64,000 nucleotides of DNA, taken from contig NZ_JAEEGB010000015.1 in assembly GCF_016316925.1 (NCBI RefSeq), positions 188,244-252,243 on the forward strand, given 5' to 3'. Made by a program: the position numbers and the translations under genes. The notes under the pieces are model-generated. The model had not been told where the DNA came from, searched no databases, and saw only the letters and a program-made list of their open reading frames with translations. Shown here in pieces: positions 9,488-17,040 of this stretch. Position 1 is the first letter of the stretch, and each line of letters starts with the position of its first letter. The DNA comes from Clostridium aciditolerans (GTDB lineage: Bacteria; Bacillota; Clostridia; Clostridiales; Clostridiaceae).

Positions 9488-10975
9488 TTATCTATCTAAA
9501 TTTGTTTCATCAAACTTATTTAAATTTTCATTTGAAAGTACGGACTTTTTAGTAGATTGTCCACTAAACTTAGTTAACTGAGGTCTGGACTTCATAATAG
9601 AAACCATAGCTGCAGGGCCTCCTATACATCCACCTTCACACATCATACCTTCTATAAAGTTTCCTTGCAATCTTCCAGTCTTGGCCATAGTCATAGTTCT
9701 CTTAATTTCATCCATTCCACTTGCTTTAACAGGAATAAATTCCGATTCAATTCCCTTTTCTTTTACATAATTCTCTATTGCAGCAGTAAGACCTCCGCCT
9801 TGTGCAAAACCTCTTCCAAATATAGAAGCATCATCAACAATTGTATCTTCACAATTCTCAGGATCTACATCAAAAGCTCCCATTAAAGCTGCTATTTCTT
9901 CAAATGTTAAAACATAATCTACAGCATCTTTTACTGATTCTCTACTTGCTTCAGTTTTTTTAGCAGTACATGGACCTACAAACACTACAACAGCATCCTT
10001 GTCCATCTCTTTTATCATTCTTCCTGTTGCAATCATAGGTGACACTGCACTAGATATATTGGCTACTTGATCTGGAAATTTCTTTTCTATATAACTCATG
10101 AATCCTGGACAGCATGAGTTAGTCATATATTTATCGCCTTTTTCCATTCTATGCGCAAATTCATTTGACTCATGAACAGTTACAGCATCTGCTCCACAAG
10201 CTGCTTCAACCATATCAAAAAAGCCTACTTGTTTAAAAGCTTGTTTTATTTGTCCAACTGTTATCTTAGGTCCAAATTGTCCTGTTATAGCTGGTGCTAC
10301 TACTGCATATACCTTCTTTTTTTCTGATAACAATTCGACTACGTTAGTAATGTAACTTCTATCAGATATAGCTCCAAAAGGACATGCTCCCATACATGCA
10401 CCACAATTTATACATTCCTCTTTTTCTATAACAGCTATTTTATTTGATGGATTAATATCCAGTGCACCAGTAGGACAAGATCTCTTACATGGTCTCATTA
10501 CTTCCGCAACAGCATTATATGGACATACTTTTTTACACATTCCACATTCTTTACAAAGTTCTTGGTTTATATAAGCTCTTCCAGCAACTCTAGTTACAGC
10601 ATCAGCTGGACATACTTCCATGCATTTATGCTCAATGCATCCTCTGCATGCTTCTGTTATAGTATACTTATCAATAGGACACTTATCACAAGCTGCTGAT
10701 AATACATATAACATTTGTCCATCCTCTTCAATTTCAGTTAATTCTGATTCAACACCTCTATTTGGTATAAATCCTGAAGCTAAGGTTGCCCTTTCATAAA
10801 CAATTGCTCTCTCTTTATAAACGCAGCATCTGTATTGAGCCTTTTCTCCTGGTACAATAGCAAAAGGAACCTTTTCTAACTCTACTTTATTTATTCTATT
10901 TTCTTTAGCCATACAAGCTACTTCTTTTAATACTAAGTATTTAAGTTTTTTTAATTGAGTTTCAAACGCTATCAT
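9488..10975 (-). CDS. Monomeric [FeFe] hydrogenase, group B-like
   Basis: Soluble iron-iron hydrogenase of 495 residues from the ATG at 10975, which follows AGGAGGG by eight bases; a ten-codon longer frame has no such site. The N-terminal half has several ferredoxin-type clusters (CDKCP near 97, C-rich 110-122, CKECGMC 141-147, CINCGACMGACP 188-199). The H-cluster ligands are C288/C289 in NSCCPGF, C336 in GPCTAKKTE, and C446 and C450 in MMCEGGC. The GPC form of the second motif and the short CEGGCIGGP third motif are those of group B enzymes, whose partners are poorly known and which probably use ferredoxin. It stands alone, without HydEFG maturases or electron-bifurcating subunits nearby. 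Confidence 0.9.
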   Translation of the reverse strand: MIAFETQLKKLKYLVLKEVACMAKENRINKVELEKVPFAIVPGEKAQYRCCVYKERAIVYERATLASGFIPNRGVESELTEIEEDGQMLYVLSAACDKCPIDKYTITEACRGCIEHKCMEVCPADAVTRVAGRAYINQELCKECGMCKKVCPYNAVAEVMRPCKRSCPTGALDINPSNKIAVIEKEECINCGACMGACPFGAISDRSYITNVVELLSEKKKVYAVVAPAITGQFGPKITVGQIKQAFKQVGFFDMVEAACGADAVTVHESNEFAHRMEKGDKYMTNSCCPGFMSYIEKKFPDQVANISSAVSPMIATGRMIKEMDKDAVVVFVGPCTAKKTEASRESVKDAVDYVLTFEEIAALMGAFDVDPENCEDTIVDDASIFGRGFAQGGGLTAAIENYVKEKGIESEFIPVKASGMDEIKRTMTMAKTGRLQGNFIEGMMCEGGCIGGPAAMVSIMKSRPQLTKFSGQSTKKSVLSNENLNKFDETNLDR

Positions 10976-11295
10976 TTCTATATCCCTCCTGTAAAAATAT
11001 ATCAATATATTACAATGACGAATTTAAATTATAAAATTAATTTTATAATACAGCTAGTTTTATCAGCTTTATTCAAGCCCTTATACATTATAACAGATTA
11101 TTTCAAAATATGTAACAGTTTTTTAATGGCAAAACATTAAAAATTTTTATAAAATATTTATACACTTAAAATACTTAAATATAAACTGTTTAAAATTATA
11201 GAGAAAATAACTTAGTATTTAATTTACTCTATAATCTAATAGTTTACTCTATACTCTAAGTTAGTAATTTTTATAGAGGAAGAGAGCAAATAAAT

Positions 11296-11334
11296 AGTTG
11301 AGAGTTGGGAATTTTCAATTCTCAACTCTCAACT
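11296..11334. repeat. Short palindrome made of 7-bp units, in the 440-bp gap between hydrogenase and ogg
   Basis: The units AGTTGAG, AGTTGGG, then AATTCTC, AACTCTC form a hairpin with a short loop. The 7-bp period and inverted arrangement resemble the AGAGGAC/AATTGAC elements at 42427, 49073 and 52399, but the units differ. The rest of 10976-11418 is AT-rich with repeated TTTACTCTATA-like words near 11222-11260 and no gene that I can support. Confidence 0.6.
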
Positions 11335-11418
11335 AAAAATCATGCACTTTAAATTTAAGCATTAACAGTACATTCTAGTGTATACGCTAATTTTCGGTTC
11401 ATAAAATCCTACAATCAA

Positions 11419-12327
11419 CTATTCAATATTTATGTGGTTTTCTCTAGCATAATAAAATAAATATTGTTGCGCAAATCCTGATAACTCTCCAAACTTATTA
11501 ATGCCAAATTCCCTTATCTTTTTTAGGGACACATCTGGGGCTAAATAGAAATAATGCATTGCCCTTTTTACCCATACGTCCACAGGAAATGCTGAGTATT
11601 TCTGCATCGAAAACAGCATTATACAATCAGCAACTTTAGGTCCAATTCCCATAAATTTTTGCAGTTCCTTGTGACATATATCATCTTCCTGGGATTTTAT
11701 CCAATCAATATCATACTTTTCATCGTATTGATCTTTCTTTATTGTGTTAGCATAAACATTATCTACTGTATTCTTTATATACTTCGCTCTAAAACCTGTG
11801 CCGCATTTCTCTAACTCTTCTTCTGTTGCTTTATTAAGCTGCTCTATCGTAGGAAATGCAAAGTATTTTTCCCCTTTGTATTCTAATTCATTGCCCCACT
11901 TTTGACTTATCTTCTCTATTGCTCTCTTAATCATAGGTATTCTATTATTTGCCGATATAATAAATGAAACTGTCAGTTCAAAGGGGTCCTGCCTAAGTAT
12001 TCTAATTCCATGCCCGAACTCTACTGACTTTTCTAGGATAGAATCCTTACTTAATACATTCTTTATCTCTGAATAATCTCTGTATAAATCAAAATAATTA
12101 CTCCATATACTATTAAATTCATCTTCAGTTGTATTAAATATTATAACATCTTCGCCTTTTTTTTCTACTTCTATCACTCTACCGAAAGCCACTCCTATAT
12201 AGTTGCCATTCCCTTGCCTATTCCATCTAAAGCACTGCCCACATTCAAATATATGATCCAGCTCAAAATTTCTAACACCTTTTATTACTATACTATTTTC
12301 AAAAGTTTCTATGTAGTTAAAATCCAT
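11419..12327 (-). CDS. ogg: 8-oxoguanine DNA glycosylase/AP lyase (Ogg1 type)
   Basis: Base-excision repair enzyme of 302 residues that removes 8-oxoguanine. The N-terminal OGG_N domain (about 5-110, with HIFECGQCFRW) is followed by the helix-hairpin-helix GPD fold: FMGIGPKVADCI at 225-236 and FPVDVWV at 247-253. The Schiff-base lysine K231 and the catalytic D250 are 19 residues apart, as K249 and D268 are in human OGG1. The start at 12327 is preceded by GGGAGG; a GTG five codons earlier overlaps that site and is unlikely. It lies just after the C-GCAxxG-C-C gene and probably shares its transcript. Confidence 0.93.
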   Translation of the reverse strand: MDFNYIETFENSIVIKGVRNFELDHIFECGQCFRWNRQGNGNYIGVAFGRVIEVEKKGEDVIIFNTTEDEFNSIWSNYFDLYRDYSEIKNVLSKDSILEKSVEFGHGIRILRQDPFELTVSFIISANNRIPMIKRAIEKISQKWGNELEYKGEKYFAFPTIEQLNKATEEELEKCGTGFRAKYIKNTVDNVYANTIKKDQYDEKYDIDWIKSQEDDICHKELQKFMGIGPKVADCIMLFSMQKYSAFPVDVWVKRAMHYFYLAPDVSLKKIREFGINKFGELSGFAQQYLFYYARENHINIE

Positions 12328-12352
12328 ACTATTGCCTCCCACAGATGGAGAG

Positions 12353-12760
12353 TTATTCTGCTCTCTCTCTTATAATTATTTCGTCTAATATTTCTGCTGC
12401 TGAATATAACATCACGCTGCATCTACTTTCCTCAGTTCTGTATCCTTCTTTCAGTTTATTACAATTGTTTGTTCCGAACTTCTTTTCGAATTTATTAAAA
12501 AATTCTTTTGTAAGCTCTTTAATTCTATCACTTTCATGAGCTCTTTCTTTAGTAAAGATTATACCTAATACAGCTAAAGAGCCAGTAATTACACCACATA
12601 CGCTTTCAATTGCCATGCCGCCACCAAAAGCAGCCATTGTCTTTAAAGCCTTTTTGTCTAATTCCAAGTTGTATTCCTCATTAGCTGCATATATTATGGT
12701 TTCCGCACAATTCAAATCATATTCCTCTCCGTAGTATTTTTTTACCTTTTCTACTAACAT
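12353..12760 (-). CDS. C-GCAxxG-C-C family protein
   Basis: Small protein of 135 residues in a family defined by conserved cysteines, here C18, C55 in the motif CGVITG, C100 and C114. Members are thought to bind metal or an Fe-S cluster and are common in anaerobes, often beside redox genes, but no reaction is known. It is followed by ogg after 25 bases. The neighbouring Nfn and hydrogenase genes fit a redox role, which is inference. Confidence 0.85.
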   Translation of the reverse strand: MLVEKVKKYYGEEYDLNCAETIIYAANEEYNLELDKKALKTMAAFGGGMAIESVCGVITGSLAVLGIIFTKERAHESDRIKELTKEFFNKFEKKFGTNNCNKLKEGYRTEESRCSVMLYSAAEILDEIIIRERAE

Positions 12761-12867
12761 ATCTCTACCTCCAAATTTTTTATTCTATATTATACATTTT
12801 ACAACAATTTTTCCTATTATGAAATAAACATTACTTAATAATCATTACACAAATCATATAAAAAAAC

Positions 12868-12895
12868 GCTGTATTAGCTTTAAAACTAATACAGC
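12868..12895 (-). terminator. Terminator of nfnAB
   Basis: Ten-bp perfect stem (GCTGTATTAG with CTAATACAGC) and 8-base loop, 25 bases after the nfnB stop, followed by GTTTTTTT on the minus strand. Confidence 0.9.
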
Positions 12896-12919
12896 ATATA
12901 AATTTCATATTAACACAAT

Positions 12920-14305
12920 TTATTTTTTATTTAAGAATTCATCAATAGCATTAGCAGCTTTTTTACCTGCTCCCATTGCAAGTATAACTGTAGCAGCTCC
13001 TGTTACAGCATCTCCTCCAGCATATACTCCTGATCTTGATGTAAGTCCAGTTTCTTCTTCTGCCACTATACACTTATGTTTATTTATTTCTAAGCCCTTT
13101 GTAGTTGAAGATATCAATGGATTTGGTGATGTTCCAAGTGACATTATCACAGTGTCAACATCTAATATGAACTCTGAGCCTTCTACAACAACAGGCTTTC
13201 TTCTTCCTGATGCATCTGGTTCACCTAATTCCATTTTTACGCACTTCATACCTTTAACCCATCCATTTTCATCACCTATGATTTCTGTAGGGTTTGTAAG
13301 GATGTCTAGTATTACTCCTTCTTCCTTTGCATGATGTACTTCTTCTACTCTAGCTGGAAGTTCTGCTTCTGATCTTCTATAAACTATATGAACTTCTGCT
13401 CCAAGTCTTAATGCAGTTCTAGCAGCATCCATAGCAACGTTTCCGCCACCAACTACAGCTACCTTTTGACCTACTCTTATAGGTGTATCATAATCTTCTT
13501 TGAATGCTTTCATTAGATTGTTTCTTGTTAGGAATTCATTAGCTGAGAATACTCCATTTAAGTTTTCTCCTGGTATTCCCATAAACTTAGGAAGTCCTGC
13601 ACCTGATCCAATAAATACTGCATCAAAGCCTTCTTCCTCTACAAGTTGATCTATTGTAACAGTTCTGCCAACTATAACGTTAGTCTCTATCTTAACGCCT
13701 AACTTCTTAACATTCTCAACTTCGTGTTTAACAACTGTTTCTTTAGGAAGTCTGAATTCTGGAATTCCATAAACTAAAACTCCACCTGCTTCATGTAATG
13801 CTTCAAATATAGTTACTTCATATCCTAACTTAGCAAGGTCTCCTGCACAAGTAAGTCCTGCAGGACCACTTCCTATTACAGCAACTTTTTTGCCGTTATT
13901 AGGCTTTCTATCTGAAAGATCTATATTGTTTTCTCTTGACCAATCAGCAACAAATCTTTCAAGTTTACCTATAGCTACAGCATCTCCCTTTATACCAAGT
14001 ACACATTTTCCTTCACATTGAGATTCCTGTGGACATACTCTTCCGCACACTGCTGGAAGTGCACTTGATTTAGCTATAATTTTAGCAGCTTCTTCGAAGT
14101 TTCCTTCCTTAACCTTTGATATAAACTCTGGGATGCTTATTGATACAGGACAGTCTCCTACACATTTAGGATTTTTACAATTTAAGCATCTTGATGCTTC
14201 TTCCATTGCCTCTTCGTTGGTGTATCCTAAACAAACTTCAGCAAAATTAGTACTTCTTTCTTTTGCATCTTGTTCTCTTATTGGTATCCTTTTCATTCTG
14301 TCCAT
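12920..14305 (-). CDS. nfnB: NfnB / GltA-type NADPH oxidoreductase subunit
   Basis: Flavoprotein of 461 residues, the large subunit of NADH-dependent ferredoxin:NADP oxidoreductase, which bifurcates electrons from NADPH to ferredoxin and NAD. The N-terminal Fe-S part has CLNCKNPKCVGDCP near 40-53 and CGRVCPQESQCEGKC near 88-102. The FAD fold follows (GSGPAGLTCAGDLAKLG near 147) and an NADP fold with GGGNVAMDAARTALRLG. On its own it would be called glutamate synthase small subunit or GltA, but pairing with the next gene makes Nfn far more likely. Its ATG overlaps the nfnA stop (TAATG). Confidence 0.92.
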   Translation of the reverse strand: MDRMKRIPIREQDAKERSTNFAEVCLGYTNEEAMEEASRCLNCKNPKCVGDCPVSISIPEFISKVKEGNFEEAAKIIAKSSALPAVCGRVCPQESQCEGKCVLGIKGDAVAIGKLERFVADWSRENNIDLSDRKPNNGKKVAVIGSGPAGLTCAGDLAKLGYEVTIFEALHEAGGVLVYGIPEFRLPKETVVKHEVENVKKLGVKIETNVIVGRTVTIDQLVEEEGFDAVFIGSGAGLPKFMGIPGENLNGVFSANEFLTRNNLMKAFKEDYDTPIRVGQKVAVVGGGNVAMDAARTALRLGAEVHIVYRRSEAELPARVEEVHHAKEEGVILDILTNPTEIIGDENGWVKGMKCVKMELGEPDASGRRKPVVVEGSEFILDVDTVIMSLGTSPNPLISSTTKGLEINKHKCIVAEEETGLTSRSGVYAGGDAVTGAATVILAMGAGKKAANAIDEFLNKK

Positions 14306-15195
14306 TATTTGTCACCTCCGCATCCACAGCCTTTTCCATGATGAGTGTCGCCTTCTACTTCTCTTAAAATTTTTCTTCCTTCTTCACTCTTATACATAGC
14401 TTGTCTTCTCATTGCTTCATCAAAATTTACTAGATGTCCGTCAAATTCTGGGCCATCAACACAAGCAAATTTTACTTCGTCGCCAATTGTTACTCTACAA
14501 GCACCACACATTCCTGTTCCATCAACCATTATTGGATTTAAGCTTACTACAGTCTTAATTCCATACTCTTTTGTAAGCTTAGCAACAAATTTCATCATGA
14601 TCATTGGTCCTATAGCTACCACGTGATCGTATTTCTTACCCTCATTATCTATAAGTTCTTTTAATAGGTTTGTAACAAGTCCCTTATATCCATAGCTTCC
14701 ATCATCTGTAGCAACATATAAATGTTTACATACAGCCATCATTTCTTTTTCAAGTAATAAATATTCTTTTGATTTAGATCCAACGATAACGTCTACATCG
14801 ATTCCATTTTCATGCAGCCATTTAACTTGTGGATACACTGGTGCTGTACCTACACCGCCAGCTATAAAAATTATATTCTTTTTCTTTAATTCTTCTATAT
14901 CTTCATGAACAAGGTCTGACGCTTGTCCTAATGGTCCTACAAAATCTGCAAAATCTTGACCTTTTTCATATTCAGCCATTCTCTTAGTAGAATCACCAAG
15001 TGTTTGGAATACTATAGTTACAGTTCCCTTTTCTGCATCATAGTCGCAGATTGTTAAAGGTACTCTCTCTCCTCTTTCATCCATCTTTACTATAACAAAT
15101 TGTCCAGGATAACATGATTTCGCAACTCTTGGAGCTTCTACATCCATTAGATAAATGTTTGGCGCCAGTAATCTTTTGTCTACAATTTTGTACAT
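14305..15195 (-). CDS. nfnA: NfnA, FAD and [2Fe-2S] subunit
   Basis: Small subunit of Nfn transhydrogenase, 296 residues, of the ferredoxin-NADP reductase fold. It carries the FAD site PLTICDYD near 46-53, the nucleotide site IFIAGGVGTAPVYPQ, and the C-terminal [2Fe-2S] ligands in MCGACRVTIGDEVKFACVDG. In Nfn this subunit binds NADH, and the FAD of NfnB is the bifurcating site. The C-terminus ends in HHGKGCGCGGDK, an extra His/Cys tail that could bind metal. It is first in a two-gene operon; about 190 AT-rich bases upstream hold its promoter, and no Rex operator was found there. Confidence 0.92.
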   Translation of the reverse strand: MYKIVDKRLLAPNIYLMDVEAPRVAKSCYPGQFVIVKMDERGERVPLTICDYDAEKGTVTIVFQTLGDSTKRMAEYEKGQDFADFVGPLGQASDLVHEDIEELKKKNIIFIAGGVGTAPVYPQVKWLHENGIDVDVIVGSKSKEYLLLEKEMMAVCKHLYVATDDGSYGYKGLVTNLLKELIDNEGKKYDHVVAIGPMIMMKFVAKLTKEYGIKTVVSLNPIMVDGTGMCGACRVTIGDEVKFACVDGPEFDGHLVNFDEAMRRQAMYKSEEGRKILREVEGDTHHGKGCGCGGDK

Positions 15196-15383
15196 TTCTA
15201 TTCCCCTCCGTAAAATAAGTTTAATATATTAATCGCACTCTCATCCCCACTTCATTATAACATATTAAATTTATTTTTGTATAACTAATCGATAATTTGT
15301 ATAAATTTATATAAAAATCTATATAAAAATCTAAAATTGAGGGAATATAATGTATTAAATTTATAATTTTTTCAAGAAAAAAT

Positions 15384-15848
15384 CTAAGCCCATTCTGCAT
15401 CTTTAAAGTCTATTGTTTCTCTAAAAATAATTCTTGGAGTCCCTAAATACCTAGCTATTTCCGTGGCAATTTCTTCACCACTATCTTCTATAACTTGTTT
15501 TGAAATAAATACTATATCATAATTTGATTTTTTTATTTTTGCAGCTAATATACTTAATATAGATACTTCTCCTGCTCCAGCTAAACTTTTATCTGATATG
15601 AGTATACCTTCATCTGCACCCATAGCTATTGCTTCCTCTAATACCGTTTCCGCATGGAGAGTTTCCATACATATTACTGTAACTTTAGCGCCTCTATCTC
15701 TTTTCAATTCTAATGCCTTCTCTAGTATGCTTTCACTCTGTGAATTAATTATAGGTAACCCACATCTCCTTATGGCAATTCCAGTTTTTGAATCTATTTT
15801 TACTTCCATTGCGTCTGACAACTGCTTCAAACAAACTACTATATTCAC
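15384..15848 (-). CDS. Truncated electron-transfer flavoprotein beta subunit (EtfB N-terminal part)
   Basis: Frame of 154 residues starting at GTG 15848 after GGGGGAGG. It matches the first 60% of EtfB: MNIVVCLKQ, then EVKIDSKTGIAIRR, the AMGADEGILISD segment and KQVIEDSGEEIATEIARYLG, which is the DG-V/T-GPEIAE region. It then ends after about 15 more residues. Normal EtfB has about 260 residues and an EtfA partner; here the C-terminal part and etfA are missing. It sits next to rex with a good Rex operator before it, the position of the butyryl-CoA operon (crt-bcd-etfBA) in many clostridia. It looks like a relic of that operon or a repurposed domain. Confidence 0.75.
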   Translation of the reverse strand: MNIVVCLKQLSDAMEVKIDSKTGIAIRRCGLPIINSQSESILEKALELKRDRGAKVTVICMETLHAETVLEEAIAMGADEGILISDKSLAGAGEVSILSILAAKIKKSNYDIVFISKQVIEDSGEEIATEIARYLGTPRIIFRETIDFKDAEWA

Positions 15849-15909
15849 TTATATAATCCTCCCCCATGATTTAACTGTCTTCGAATCTATTTTAATTTAA
15901 AATAAATTT

Positions 15910-15927
15910 TTGTTAATATTATAACAA
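15910..15927 (-). promoter_or_regulatory. Rex operator
   Basis: TTGTTAATATTATAACAA matches the Rex consensus TTGTTAA-N4-TTAACAA with one mismatch. It lies 62 bases upstream of the etfB fragment and downstream of rex, so it should make that gene respond to the NADH/NAD ratio. Confidence 0.8.
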
Positions 15928-16083
15928 ACGTTTACAAAAAATAATTGAAGCATAGACCTCAATTACCATTATATACTCCCAATGTTATATATTTCAATAT
16001 CGAATTTACAAATATGCAGAAAATTAGCGTATACTTATGCTAATTTCTGATATTTATAAATTAAAATTTTATATTTTTTTTAT

Positions 16084-16716
16084 TTATTCTATGTCATTTA
16101 GTAAACAACTAAGTGTAAGTAAACTATCACTTAGGTGTACGTTTTCAACCTTAACGGTTTCTGGAACAACTAAGTCAATCGGGGCAAAGTTCCATATTCC
16201 TTTAACGCCATTTTTAACAAAAGTTTCACAAATTTTTTGAGCATTATTATTTGGAACACATATTATTCCTATATCTGTTGGATTTTCTTTTAAATAATCA
16301 CCTAGATAATCTATATCCTGTATTTCTATATCTCTTATTTTTAGTCCCATAAGCTTAGGATTTATATCAAAAATCCCGTCTAGCGTAAAACCTAATTTTT
16401 CAAATTGCGAATAGTTTGCTATTGCTTGACCTATATTTCCAGCTCCTACTATTACTGTTTTATATTCTTTAGTAAGTCCCAATATTCCACTTATTTGGTT
16501 ATATAATTCACCAACATTATAGCCATAACCTTGTTGTCCGAAATCTCCAAAACAATTTAAGTCCTGTCTTATTTGCGATGCTGTAAAGCCTATTTTTTCA
16601 CTTAACTCTTTTGAAGATATTCTATCTACATCATTTCTCATTAATTCTGCTAGATATCTATGATACTTAGGTAATCTTTTTATTACAGCCATTGATATAT
16701 TTTTTTTCTTATCCAT
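16084..16716 (-). CDS. rex: Redox-sensing transcriptional repressor Rex
   Basis: NAD(H)-sensing repressor of 210 residues from the ATG at 16716, which follows GGAGGTG; the longer frame lacks a site. The winged helix spans about 1-75 (RLPKYHRYLAEL, then TASQIRQDLNCFGDFGQQGYGYNV, the typical Rex signature, split here only by length). The Rossmann domain has VGAGNIGQAIANY near residue 86. Rex leaves DNA when NADH is high and so controls fermentation and hydrogen genes. A good operator lies between this gene and the etfB fragment; a weak one may lie upstream of rex itself at 16765-16782. Confidence 0.96.
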   Translation of the reverse strand: MDKKKNISMAVIKRLPKYHRYLAELMRNDVDRISSKELSEKIGFTASQIRQDLNCFGDFGQQGYGYNVGELYNQISGILGLTKEYKTVIVGAGNIGQAIANYSQFEKLGFTLDGIFDINPKLMGLKIRDIEIQDIDYLGDYLKENPTDIGIICVPNNNAQKICETFVKNGVKGIWNFAPIDLVVPETVKVENVHLSDSLLTLSCLLNDIE

Positions 16717-17040
16717 TCTGCACCTCCACTTGTATACCACAAATTAATATAATCCCTAAACACATTGTTTATATTTTATCATTTAACTATTACTTCATCC
16801 CACTTTTTATAGTATTATTTAATTATATAATATGTCAATAGTATATTTTTTATTTATTACTATCTATTATTGTCTTTTTCTCATTTTTTTTGCTACCAAA
16901 TCCTTTAATATAAATTTTAAATTAGTAAGTAATTCTTACGCAAAGCTATTATATTTAATTATTATGTTAAATTATCAAAATTAATCTACAAAAAAATCTT
17001 CAACCATAGTAAAATATTAATGGTTAAGGAAGGTGAACTT

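Noticed and set aside
12920-14305. Glutamate synthase small subunit as the main function
   Set aside because: There is no glutamate synthase large subunit, and the gene overlaps nfnA, so Nfn transhydrogenase is preferred.
16765-16782. Possible second Rex operator upstream of rex (TTGTTTATATTTTATCAT)
   Set aside because: Three mismatches to the consensus in AT-rich DNA; such a match is expected by chance. Kept only as a remark.
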